The position numbers were made by a program, and so were the translations under genes. The notes under the pieces are model-generated. The model was not told the DNA's origin. It did no database searches and saw only the letters and a list, made by a program, of their open reading frames with translations. A stretch of 8,518 nt of DNA from the NCBI GenBank assembly GCA_049317725.1, contig JBMOHS010000167.1, positions 1 to 8,518 of the forward strand, written 5' to 3'. Below are positions 1 to 6,784 of this stretch, piece after piece. This DNA comes from CAIOZW01 sp049317725. GTDB lineage: Bacteria; Acidobacteriota; Blastocatellia; RBC074. Each line of letters starts with the position of its first letter. Position 1 is the stretch's first letter.

Positions 1-15
1 ACCCTCCCTGACTCG

Positions 16-1191
16 ATGAAACAGCTCCATAGCAACTCGATGAGGCATCTCCATATAGGAATTGACGCGCACGCGATCGGCGCCCGACAAGGGGGGAATG
101 AGACCTACATCCGCCAGTTGATTCTGGCGCTGGCGGAGCTCGATCAGGAGAATCGCTACTCGATCTACCTTGCGGAACGGGAGGCGATCGAAGAGTGGGG
201 GTCGCTCTGCGCGCGAGCCTATCCAAACTTTTCCGTCCGTCGACTGCCACGGCCGACGCCGATCGTGCGGGCCCCGGTTGCGCTGGCTGTCGAGTTGCGG
301 AGGCGCCCAGTCGATCTGCTCCACGTGCAGTACACTGCTCCTCCGTTTTGTCCCGTGCCGGTGGTGGCGACGATTCACGATCTCGCCTTCGAGCATCATC
401 CCGAGACCTTTACGCGCCGCGGAAGCTGGCAGATGAAGTTGACCGTCCGGGGAACGGCGCGACGGGCGGCCCGTATCGCGACCGTCTCTGAGTTCTCGCG
501 GGAGGACCTGCTGCGGACGTATCGATTGCCCCCTGAGAAGGTAGTGGTGACCTACAACGGGGTTGAGCCGCGCTTCCAGCCAACTCCAGAAGATCCTCGA
601 GAAGCGGCATCCGTCCGGGAACGGTGGGGGATCGCCGGTCCCTACATTCTGGCCTTGGGGAGCCTTCAACCGAGGAAGAACCTTCCGCGGTTGATTCGCG
701 CGTATGGGTCGCTTCGGCGTCGTTACCCGCAGCTTAACCACCAACTGGTGATCGCCGGGAGGGATCTTTGGCTGACCGGCGAGATCCACCGTCAGGTGGC
801 GGAAGAGCCCTGGGCGCGTCAGATCGTCCGCACTGGATACGTTCCGGAGGAGGCGCTGCCCGCGCTCTATCGGAATGCCGATCTGCTGGTCTATCCTTCC
901 TTTTTCGAAGGGTTCGGACTGCCCCCGATCGAGGCGATGGCCTGTGGGGTTCCCGTGGTGACGAGCCGTGTCGGCAGCCTCCCCGAGGTCTGTGGCGAGG
1001 CGGCGGCGTGGATCGATCCCTTCGATGAAGCCTCGATCGAGCGCGTCATGTTCGATGTCTTGACCAGCCCAGCCCGACAATCGTCGATGCGGGCGGCAGG
1101 ACTGGAGCAGGCTCGTCGGTTCGACTGGCAGGAGACGGCGCGACGGACCCTCGCGCTCTATCGGGAGGCCTTCCAATCGACAACCCGTTAG
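16..1191 (+). CDS. GT4-family glycosyltransferase (GT-B fold)
   Basis: Probable retaining glycosyltransferase that moves a sugar from a nucleotide-sugar donor to a growing glycan, acting in the cytosol or at the inner membrane face. The protein is 391 residues, normal for GT4. The N-terminal acceptor domain has the glycine-rich GGNETYIRQL segment (residues 26-35) and a HVQY...TIHDLAFE stretch. The C-terminal donor domain begins near LGSLQPRKNL, with the phosphate-contacting pair R220/K221. It contains the GT4 signature E298-GFGLPPI-E306 (E-x7-E), then ACGVPVV and GSLPEVCG. The ATG at 16 forms an ATGA with a TGA at 17-19 that could end an upstream gene, hinting at translational coupling. A second ATG at 40 (MRHLHIGIDA) is an equally sensible start, and neither has a clear Shine-Dalgarno in the little upstream sequence present. 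The next gene is a methyltransferase, which suggests a polysaccharide-synthesis cluster reaching left of the window. Donor and acceptor cannot be told from sequence. Confidence 0.93.
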   Translation: MKQLHSNSMRHLHIGIDAHAIGARQGGNETYIRQLILALAELDQENRYSIYLAEREAIEEWGSLCARAYPNFSVRRLPRPTPIVRAPVALAVELRRRPVDLLHVQYTAPPFCPVPVVATIHDLAFEHHPETFTRRGSWQMKLTVRGTARRAARIATVSEFSREDLLRTYRLPPEKVVVTYNGVEPRFQPTPEDPREAASVRERWGIAGPYILALGSLQPRKNLPRLIRAYGSLRRRYPQLNHQLVIAGRDLWLTGEIHRQVAEEPWARQIVRTGYVPEEALPALYRNADLLVYPSFFEGFGLPPIEAMACGVPVVTSRVGSLPEVCGEAAAWIDPFDEASIERVMFDVLTSPARQSSMRAAGLEQARRFDWQETARRTLALYREAFQSTTR

Positions 1192-1229
1192 GACAAACAG
1201 GAGTAGACGCCTGCCCCCTTTGTGGGGGA
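1176..1229 (+). other. Probable unannotated N-terminal coding extension of the methyltransferase
   Basis: This stretch is open in the methyltransferase frame and reads (I/M)DNPLGQTGVDACPLCGG, directly joined to the ATG at 1230. It supplies the first CxxC pair (codons at 1212 and 1221) that matches C19/C22 downstream, with 20 residues between the pairs. No in-frame ATG, GTG or TTG lies between the end region of the glycosyltransferase and 1230. A GGGAGG (1163-1168) sits 7 nt before an ATC codon at 1176, so an AUC start is conceivable. A second AGGAG (1199-1203) has no usable in-frame start after it. A base error (ATG read as ATC) would look the same. The zinc-ribbon part is well supported; the exact start is a guess. 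Confidence 0.55.
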
Positions 1230-2159
1230 ATGGAGCGGGAGCCGCTCTTCGTTACGAAGAGACTTGAGGGACCGCTGGTGCGTTGTCGCGATTGCGGGCT
1301 CGTCGCCGTCTCGCTCAGTCCGGCGACGGGAGGGGCTCCAGCGGGGGCAGCGCTTGGCGAGGAGATGGGTCGTCTCTCCCGGCGTGCGCGGGAATTGTCG
1401 CTGGTCGAGCCGGGCGTCGAGGAGCGGGAGCTCCCCTGGCGTCAGCAGATGGCTGCGGAAAGGCTCGATGATCTCCTCGACGTGCTGGCCCGTCTGGCGC
1501 CAGAGACGCTGGGAGGAGAAACCGGGCCGGTCCGATCCCGCGCGCGGCTTCTCGAGGTCGGGTCCTCCACGGGAGACTTTCTGCGCGCGGCACAGGCGAG
1601 GTTTGACGTCCAGGGGATCGAAGCCGATGCCGCTGCGGCGTCAGTCGCCCACTCCCGGGGACTGCATTGTTTCCGCGGATCGATTGCCGAGGCGGGGCTG
1701 CCACCCGATTCGTTCGATCTGGCCGTTCTCTACCACGTCTTTGAGCACTTCCGGGATCCCCGCCGCGAGCTTCGACAGTTGCGGCGACTGGTCAGACCGG
1801 GTGGGGCACTCGTCCTTGAGACTCCCGATGTCGAGACGATCTGGTTTCGCCTGCTGGGGGAGCGGTGGCGACAGATCATTCCTGACCACCTCTTCTTCTT
1901 TTCTCCGGCGACGTTGGGCCGCCTCTTGCAGGAAGAGGGCTGGACAGTCCTCTCCTCTCGGCACGTCGGCAAGTCGATGAGTGTCCGGCTCTTCATCAGC
2001 CGGATTGGTCGAAACCATCCGCGAACTGCGCGGCTCCTCGTCCGCTTGGCAAACAGGTTGCGGGTCGAAGATCGAACGTTGCGGCTCAATCTCGGGGATG
2101 TCATCCGTGTCTATGCCCGTCGGGAGGAGGGCGACTTGGCTGGAGGTGGGCCCGTGTGA
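1230..2159 (+). CDS. Class I SAM-dependent methyltransferase with N-terminal zinc ribbon
   Basis: Rossmann-fold methyltransferase of the Methyltransf_23/Methyltransf_11 type. Motif I is LLEVGSSTGDF (residues 107-117), with S112-S113 where CG is commoner. The acidic SAM-ribose residue is probably E131 in QGIEAD. The post-II region is DLAVLYHVFEHFRDP (163-177), and VRPGGALVLETP precedes an aromatic-rich stretch (DHLFFFSP). The first ATG is at 1230, giving 309 residues. However, the open frame continues upstream and encodes ACPLCGG just before this ATG, while RCRDCGLV (C19, C22) follows it. Together these form the two CxxC knuckles of the zinc ribbon seen in many such methyltransferases, so the real start is probably upstream of 1212. 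The acceptor is unknown; the GT4 neighbour suggests sugar or glycan methylation. The gene ends in a GTGA overlap with the RNase D gene. The family is secure, the start is not. Confidence 0.87.
   Translation: MEREPLFVTKRLEGPLVRCRDCGLVAVSLSPATGGAPAGAALGEEMGRLSRRARELSLVEPGVEERELPWRQQMAAERLDDLLDVLARLAPETLGGETGPVRSRARLLEVGSSTGDFLRAAQARFDVQGIEADAAAASVAHSRGLHCFRGSIAEAGLPPDSFDLAVLYHVFEHFRDPRRELRQLRRLVRPGGALVLETPDVETIWFRLLGERWRQIIPDHLFFFSPATLGRLLQEEGWTVLSSRHVGKSMSVRLFISRIGRNHPRTARLLVRLANRLRVEDRTLRLNLGDVIRVYARREEGDLAGGGPV
2142..2146 (+). promoter_or_regulatory. Shine-Dalgarno for the GTG-started RNase D gene
   Basis: GGAGG lies inside the end of the methyltransferase gene, 9 nt before the GTG at 2156. 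It supports this GTG as the start even though it overlaps the upstream stop codon (GTGA), and it points to coupled translation of the two genes. Confidence 0.6.
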
Positions 2160-3022
2160 TCGAGCGCGTCCCATATCGTTACCTGATCGATCCAGAGGAG
2201 GCGCGCGATTGGCTGTCGCGGTGGGCCGGAGTCTCCGTCCTTGGACTCGACACCGAGACGTTTCGCGATGGCCCACAGTCTCAAAATTGCTTAAGCCTCC
2301 TCCAATTGGCGGCTCCCAGCGGAGAGACGCTCATCCTCGATGGCCAGACCCCCAGCGTTGAAGCGGCCCGCGCTCTGATTGAGAACCCCGAGGTGACCCT
2401 CGTCGCGCACAACGCTCGCTTCGATGAGGGGGTGTTGCAGGGCCATGGGTTTGCCGTCAACGGGATGGTTGACACGCTCAAACTTTCGCGACGGACGCTG
2501 ACACTCTCCTCGCACAGCCTCTCCTCCGTCGCGGAGCACCTTCTCGGGGTTCCTCTCGACAAACAGTTTCAACGAAGTGACTGGCGTCGCCGTCCGCTCG
2601 ATCGGGCCCAGCTCGACTATGCCGCACTCGATGCCGTGGTCGCGCTGCGCGTCTATCAGGCACTCGCCGAACGGTTGGAGGGGGAGGGGCGCTGGCCGGC
2701 GGAACTCCGGCGAGCGCGGCTCCATCCCCGTGGTACTCCCCGCGATCCGGAAGAGGAGCGCCCTGCTTCGGTACGCCCCCCGATCCTCCCTCGCCCGCTG
2801 ACGTCAGCCGAGCAGCGCCTCTACACTCGGCTCGAGGCGTGGCGGAAAGAGCAGGCGGATCGCGAGCGGGTTCCCCTCTACCTGATCTGTCCCGACCGGA
2901 CGCTGGCCCAACTGGCCACCGATCTCCCGAGGACTCTCGATCAACTGACGACCATCTACGGTCTTGGGCCTGTCCGGATCGCGCGCTATGGCACGGATCT
3001 GCTCGCCCTGCTTCGATTCTGA
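2156..3022 (+). CDS. rnd: Ribonuclease D-like 3'-5' exonuclease with HRDC domain
   Basis: DEDDy-type 3'-5' exonuclease, a family that trims 3' ends of tRNA precursors and other stable RNAs in the cytoplasm. All three catalytic motifs are present: Exo I as D32-T-E34 in LGLDTETF, Exo II as HN86ARFD90, and Exo III as Y155-AAL-D159, the tyrosine form that defines the DEDDy subgroup. A charged linker (about 175-214) leads to a single HRDC nucleic-acid-binding domain at about residues 215-288, ending in IYGLGPVRIARYG. At 288 residues it is shorter than E. coli RNase D (about 375), which has a second C-terminal HRDC-like domain; one HRDC is common outside Gammaproteobacteria. The GTG start overlaps the preceding stop and has a good Shine-Dalgarno. 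A DNA exonuclease role related to WRN-type nucleases cannot be excluded, but RNase D is the better match. Confidence 0.92.
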   Translation: MIERVPYRYLIDPEEARDWLSRWAGVSVLGLDTETFRDGPQSQNCLSLLQLAAPSGETLILDGQTPSVEAARALIENPEVTLVAHNARFDEGVLQGHGFAVNGMVDTLKLSRRTLTLSSHSLSSVAEHLLGVPLDKQFQRSDWRRRPLDRAQLDYAALDAVVALRVYQALAERLEGEGRWPAELRRARLHPRGTPRDPEEERPASVRPPILPRPLTSAEQRLYTRLEAWRKEQADRERVPLYLICPDRTLAQLATDLPRTLDQLTTIYGLGPVRIARYGTDLLALLRF

Positions 3023-3072
3023 ACCCTTGGGATCTTGGCACCTAAAAACTGGTCTTGGTTCGGTTGCCGACA

Positions 3073-3101
3073 TTGTTGTTTCTTTCGGTTCGGTGTACCT
3101 T
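3073..3101 (+). promoter_or_regulatory. Candidate sigma-70-type promoter for the oxidoreductase gene
   Basis: TTGTTG (3073-3078) and TACCTT (3096-3101) are separated by 17 nt, in the 129-nt gap before the oxidoreductase. The -10 element ends about 50 nt upstream of the ATG. The -10 is a weak match. An 8-bp direct repeat GGTTCGGT occurs at 3057-3064 and 3087-3094, about three helical turns apart. The second copy falls in the spacer and could bind a regulator. Confidence 0.3.
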
Positions 3102-3151
3102 AGCGCCATTGTTGGGTTCTTGAACCATATCCATCTCCAGGGGGAAGCACG

Positions 3152-4501
3152 ATGATCAAACGTCGGGATTTTGTAACACGTTCTGCGGGAGTACTCGCGA
3201 CCACCTCTGCGGCAACCAAGATTGCCGAGGGGTTTTCGATTCTCCAAGGCCGCCCAAATGAGACCATTCGCGTGGCGGTGGTCGGAGTTCGCGGCCAAGG
3301 CAACGCTCACATCCGGGAGTACTTGCGGATGGAGAATGTCGAGATTGCCGCGCTCTGTGATATCGACAACTCCGTGATGGCGCGTCGCGCGGACGAGATC
3401 GAGAAGGCCTCGGGGAAACGCCCGAAGGGCTATGTCGATCTGCGAAAATTGCTCGAGGACAGATCGATCGACGCCATCTCGGTCGCCACCCCCAACCATT
3501 GGCACAGTCTGATGGGGATCTGGGCCTGTCAGGCCGGCAAGGATGTCTATCTCGAAAAGCCGTGCTCCCACACCTACTGGGAAGGCCGAAAGGTCGTCGA
3601 GGCGGCTCGCAAGTACAATCGGATCGTCCAGCACGGCACCAACAGCCGCGGCTCGGTCGCGCTCCGCGAGGCCATGCAAAAATTGGAGGAAGGTGTCATC
3701 GGGGATGTCTACATGGCCCGGGGACTCTGTTTCAAGTGGCGCGACACGATCGGCAAGAAGGTGGATGCCCCAGTCCCGGAGGGCGTCGATTACGACCTCT
3801 GGCTCGGGCCAGCACCGAAGCGGGCCTTCAACCCCAACCGGTTCCACTACAACTGGCACTGGAACTGGGACTACGGGAACGGGGACATCGGTAACCAGGG
3901 CATTCACGAGATGGACATTGCCCGCTGGGGGCTCGGCGTGACCTTGCCCACCAAGGTGATGTCGATGGGCGCTCACTACATGTTCGACGACGACCAGACG
4001 ACCCCCAATACCCAAGTTGCTACCCTCGAGTATGACCGCAAGGGGAAGAAGGTCATGCTCGTCTTCGAGGTACGTCACTGGATGACCAACAACGAGGCGG
4101 GAATCGGTCAGCGTCGGGATGCCAATGGACTCGTCACCGATTCGAACTGCATTGGCAATATCTTCTACGGATCAGAGGGCTTCATGGCCATCGACGGCTA
4201 CACCTCCTACAAGACCTATCTCGGGAAGAAGCAGGAGCCGGGGCCGAGCCGCCGTGAGGGGGGCAGCACCTGGGTCAACTTCATCCAAGCCGTCCGCTCC
4301 CGCAAGCGTGAAGACCTCGTGGCGGATATTGAAGAGGGTCACCTCTCCTCTGCTGCCATGCACCTCGCCAATATCTCCTACCTGACAGGTCGGTCGATCG
4401 ATTTCGATCCGGTCAAGGAGCAGATCCGCAATGACGCAGCCGCCAATGCCATGCTCCGGCGCACCTATCGAGCCCCCTTTGTCGTCCCAGAGAAGGTGTA
4501 A
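3152..4501 (+). CDS. Tat-exported Gfo/Idh/MocA family NAD(P)-dependent oxidoreductase
   Basis: Member of the Gfo/Idh/MocA superfamily, whose members oxidise, reduce or otherwise rework sugars and polyols using a bound NAD(P). The N-terminus MIKRRDFVTRSAG carries a twin-arginine motif (R4-R5) followed by a small-residue segment (about 11-25), so export as a folded, cofactor-loaded protein is likely. The Rossmann domain has VAVVGVRGQG (glycines 45, 48, 50), ATPNHWH and the family signature E135-K-P137. The second domain has GNGDIGNQGIHEMDIARW, with H252 and D255 in likely catalytic positions, after an aromatic run FHYNWHWNWDY (231-241). At 449 residues it fits the exported bacterial subfamily. 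The ATG has a strong AGGGGGAAG ribosome-binding site, with its G run ending 7 nt upstream. It has its own leader and is followed by a hairpin terminator, so it is probably monocistronic. The substrate is unknown. Confidence 0.93.
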   Translation: MIKRRDFVTRSAGVLATTSAATKIAEGFSILQGRPNETIRVAVVGVRGQGNAHIREYLRMENVEIAALCDIDNSVMARRADEIEKASGKRPKGYVDLRKLLEDRSIDAISVATPNHWHSLMGIWACQAGKDVYLEKPCSHTYWEGRKVVEAARKYNRIVQHGTNSRGSVALREAMQKLEEGVIGDVYMARGLCFKWRDTIGKKVDAPVPEGVDYDLWLGPAPKRAFNPNRFHYNWHWNWDYGNGDIGNQGIHEMDIARWGLGVTLPTKVMSMGAHYMFDDDQTTPNTQVATLEYDRKGKKVMLVFEVRHWMTNNEAGIGQRRDANGLVTDSNCIGNIFYGSEGFMAIDGYTSYKTYLGKKQEPGPSRREGGSTWVNFIQAVRSRKREDLVADIEEGHLSSAAMHLANISYLTGRSIDFDPVKEQIRNDAAANAMLRRTYRAPFVVPEKV

Positions 4502-4554
4502 TCTCTCTCTGTCCGGATGTCGAAGGAAGGGAAGTGTCACCAGATGGACTGAGA

Positions 4555-4583
4555 GCGGGGGAGGGGCAGCCCACCTCCCCCGC
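4555..4583 (+). terminator. Rho-independent-like terminator hairpin after the oxidoreductase gene
   Basis: GCGGGGGAGG and CCTCCCCCGC form a perfect 10-bp GC-rich stem around a 9-nt loop, 53 nt after the TAA of the oxidoreductase gene. No T tract follows (CAAGCAACACC), so it may be a pause or mRNA-stabilising hairpin, or a GC-rich terminator of a high-GC organism. Confidence 0.6.
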
Positions 4584-4641
4584 CAAGCAACACCCTGACG
4601 AGAGCGTCGTGGCCGCTTCGTCTTAGAAGTGATAGCCCCTT

Positions 4642-4678
4642 GGCGGAAGAGGCTGCCTCCGGATCACTGGGATCCGCC
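4642..4678 (+). other. Minor inverted repeats upstream of the SPOR-protein gene
   Basis: GGCGGA (4642-4647) pairs with TCCGCC (4673-4678). Inside this, GGATC (4661-4665) pairs with GATCC (4671-4675); the two pairings overlap and exclude each other. They lie 34 to 70 nt before the ATG at 4712 and could be a leader structure. Short arms in GC-rich DNA arise by chance, so support is weak. The rest of 4584-4711 shows no gene and no clear promoter. Confidence 0.2.
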
Positions 4679-4711
4679 GCCGTTTGGTTGTGATCAGAGG
4701 TTGTACGGACG

Positions 4712-5701
4712 ATGTCGATTCTCTCCTCCTGCCTTCGTGGGGCTCTTCGGGGCAGCCAGCAAGTCTTTGCCCCTGTGCTTCTGGTGTGGCTCCTGGGATG
4801 GGCTATTCTTCCCGACTCGGTGATGGCAGCGGCCGTCCAAAGAGGAGGTTGGGGGGGCTACGTCGTTCAGCTCGACGCCTTTGCCTCCCTCGAAGCCGCT
4901 CATGTCCGGCTCGAAGCCCTCCAGGCGGCTGGCTTGGCCGTTTACGTCGTCAAAAGTGAAGTGGCAGGAAAAGGGACCCTCTTCCGGGTGCGTCACGGCC
5001 GCTTTGCCACGCCAGCGAAGGCCCGCCAAGCCGGAGCTGCCCTGCAGGCGCGGGGAGTGATCGAGAGCTTCTTTGTTGCCTCATACGAACCTCCCTTGGC
5101 CTGGGCTTCGACCACCGTGCCGACGTCGAATCGCCCTCTCCCCTCCTCCCCTCCGGCCCCCATCGTGGCAGAGGACGGCCGGGCAGTCTCCCCGCCGGCT
5201 CCCTCGATTCGCTATCAGGAAGTGGTCGATCCAGCAAGTCGCTACTCGTTCGAGGTTCCGGCTTCGTGGCGCGGGGGGATGGTCAGCGAGGCCGACCGGC
5301 AACGCAAGGGGATCGAGGCCGGGGCAACCTTCCAGTCTCCCCCCGATCAGGCATTTGTCTATGTCGTCTGGAATGGGCTCCCCAATGCGCACCAGAAGCA
5401 GAGTGAGCTGATTCTGGCGATGATCATGCACGGGCTGCGCGCCGGCGAGGGCATCAAGCAGATGGAGGAGATCAATCATCACATCGAGCGGCCCACGGAG
5501 GACATCGTTCGTATTCATCTCGAACTCGTTGCGGCTTTTCAGATTGCGGAAGGCGAACCGCCGCTCGATTTCGAGGGAAGGGCGGTGGTTCTCCAGACCC
5601 CCCGCGGCATCCTCCTCGTCTCCTGCTTCCATGGCTTTGACGCTCCACCCGAGACCAAGGCGCAAGTAGAGCACATTCTTGCCTCGGCCAAAGCGCCTTA
5701 G
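4712..5701 (+). CDS. Secreted SPOR-domain protein with C-terminal DUF1795/PsbP-like domain
   Basis: A 329-residue exported protein of unknown function. Residues 1-41 form a signal peptide: short basic start, hydrophobic core VLLVWLLGWAIL (22-33), and a cleavage region around VMAAA (37-41). Next comes a SPOR-like domain (about 48-124) starting YVVQLDAF, with the typical repeat of a strand, a helix over ASLEAAHVRLEAL, then YVVK and FRVRHGRFATPAKARQAG. SPOR domains bind denuded septal peptidoglycan. A proline- and serine-rich linker (about 130-165) leads to a C-terminal domain (about 168-329) that opens with YSFEVPASWRGG, resembling the start of DUF1795 or PsbP-type domains. The ATG at 4712 has only a weak upstream AGAGG about 12 nt away, but the signal peptide fits this start. 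There is no cytoplasmic or transmembrane anchor as in FtsN-type proteins. The gene faces the convergent hydrolase. The SPOR call is fairly firm; the C-terminal call is tentative. Confidence 0.82.
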   Translation: MSILSSCLRGALRGSQQVFAPVLLVWLLGWAILPDSVMAAAVQRGGWGGYVVQLDAFASLEAAHVRLEALQAAGLAVYVVKSEVAGKGTLFRVRHGRFATPAKARQAGAALQARGVIESFFVASYEPPLAWASTTVPTSNRPLPSSPPAPIVAEDGRAVSPPAPSIRYQEVVDPASRYSFEVPASWRGGMVSEADRQRKGIEAGATFQSPPDQAFVYVVWNGLPNAHQKQSELILAMIMHGLRAGEGIKQMEEINHHIERPTEDIVRIHLELVAAFQIAEGEPPLDFEGRAVVLQTPRGILLVSCFHGFDAPPETKAQVEHILASAKAP

Positions 5702-5711
5702 GAGAGGGGGG

Positions 5712-5847
5712 GAAGAGGGGCGAGGGGTGAGGGGGGAAGGGTGAGTAAGGGACGGAGGTTTTTCAAGAGGCGAATCGTCCACACGCTCCTCATCTTTCTC
5801 TCGCCCCTCGCTCCTTCCCCCTCGCCCCTAATCCCTCGCCCCTCTTC
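5712..5847. repeat. G-rich/C-rich inverted repeat between convergent genes
   Basis: GAAGAGGGGCGAGGG at 5712-5726 is repeated as its exact reverse complement at 5833-5847, a 15-bp perfect arm pair about 106 nt apart. Inside the arms the similarity goes on imperfectly: both sides reach a GGGGGGAAGG/GGGGGAAGG segment, and the right arm has one extra unit of the GGGGCGA type. Each arm is itself built from degenerate tandem units (GGGGCGA, GGGGTGA), purine on the left and pyrimidine on the right. It fills the 150-nt gap between the stops of the SPOR protein gene and the hydrolase gene, so it could act as a bidirectional terminator. It also looks like a dispersed intergenic repeat that may recur elsewhere in the genome. 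Confidence 0.75.
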
Positions 5848-5851
5848 TCGC

Positions 5852-6784
5852 CTAGAGCGTCTCACTCGGACGATCCAACAGGAAGCTCCGGGTCTCGCGC
5901 AGGAAGAGGGCGAGCTGGTCGTGGTGGACACAATGCCCTGCCTCGGGCACGGAGATCAACCGGTAGTTCCGCAGTGCAGTCGTTCGGCCATCCTCTTCCG
6001 GGTTCTTCGCCCAGCTCTCCATCCCCCAGAAGAGGAGGACCGGTGCGGTAATGGCGGCGAGGATCTCCTCCGCATCCCCTCGATGATGCCCCACCGGGGG
6101 GAAGACCCGCACGAAATTGTCAAATTTCCAACTGAGGGATCCATCCGGGTTCCAATTGGTTCCGTGGAGAGTCAAATTGCGCGCGACATCTTCCCGGAGA
6201 TGGGGATTGGCTTCGCGCATCCGCGCGACGGCCGCATCCAGCCCTGGGTACCGACGTGGATCGCGCGTCTCCAAGTTCCGGATCTGTTGAATCCAGCGCC
6301 GGTATCGCTGCGGAGCCGGATGGTGGACCGCATGAGTCGGCGGGGGACCAAGCCCCTCGATTGAGACCACCTTCCGCACCCGCTCCGGATAGATTCCCGC
6401 GTAGAGCAAGGCGACAATCCCGCCCAGGCTGTGCCCAATCACGTCGACCGGCCCGTCCGTCACCGCATCGATCAAGGCTGAGAGGTCGAGGATGTGCTCG
6501 GCAATCGAATAGAGCGCCCCAGGTGCCTGCTGACTGTTGCCGTGCCCCCGCAGATCGTGTGCATACACGTGAAAGTCGGCAGAGAGATCCCGCGCCACCC
6601 AGTCCCAATTCCGCGCGTGATCGAGCCCTCCGTGCACCAGCATCAGCGGGGGACGCCCCTCCGCCCCCCAGTCCCAGAGCTGTAACTTCAGGCGGTGCGA
6701 ATAGAAAAAATGGGAGATTGGTTCCACGCCATGTTCCTCGTCGTTTTCTGCTTGTCCGGATCGCACGCACGACCCCTTCGTCAT
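5852..6784 (-). CDS. Alpha/beta hydrolase fold protein
   Basis: Soluble alpha/beta hydrolase of 310 residues, most like the esterase, epoxide or haloalkane hydrolase group; substrate unknown. The oxyanion region is LMLVHGGLDHARNWDW (47-62). The conserved HDLRGHGNS follows at 76-84, and the nucleophile elbow is G117-H-S119-L-G-G122, so the nucleophile is serine. The catalytic histidine is probably H284 in EAGHCVHHD. The acid position in VLLFWGMESW is E256 rather than the usual aspartate, so the acid assignment is uncertain. A helical cap lies at about 145-240. The frame is open to an ATG at 6862, but the ATG at 6784 is preferred: on the coding strand AAAGG lies 4 nt and GGGAGGG 9 nt before it, and the extra upstream residues are low-complexity and basic. 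There is no signal peptide. It is convergent with the SPOR gene and divergent from the TonB receptor gene. Confidence 0.9.
   Translation of the reverse strand: MTKGSCVRSGQAENDEEHGVEPISHFFYSHRLKLQLWDWGAEGRPPLMLVHGGLDHARNWDWVARDLSADFHVYAHDLRGHGNSQQAPGALYSIAEHILDLSALIDAVTDGPVDVIGHSLGGIVALLYAGIYPERVRKVVSIEGLGPPPTHAVHHPAPQRYRRWIQQIRNLETRDPRRYPGLDAAVARMREANPHLREDVARNLTLHGTNWNPDGSLSWKFDNFVRVFPPVGHHRGDAEEILAAITAPVLLFWGMESWAKNPEEDGRTTALRNYRLISVPEAGHCVHHDQLALFLRETRSFLLDRPSETL

Noticed and set aside
1641..2276. 211-codon minus-strand open frame opposite the methyltransferase
   Set aside because: It overlaps a recognised methyltransferase and the start of the RNase D gene, and has no recognisable motifs or ribosome-binding site.
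2804..4078. 424-codon open frame on the minus strand
   Set aside because: It lies opposite the clear RNase D and oxidoreductase genes and crosses their intergenic gap. Its translation is low-complexity (VPVVPVPVPVV opposite the aromatic run) and has no family features, so it is a high-GC antisense shadow.
5741..6364. 207-codon plus-strand frame starting inside the inverted repeat
   Set aside because: It runs antisense through the hydrolase; its N-terminus is translated repeat (SPLAPSPSPLIP) and nothing in it resembles a protein family.
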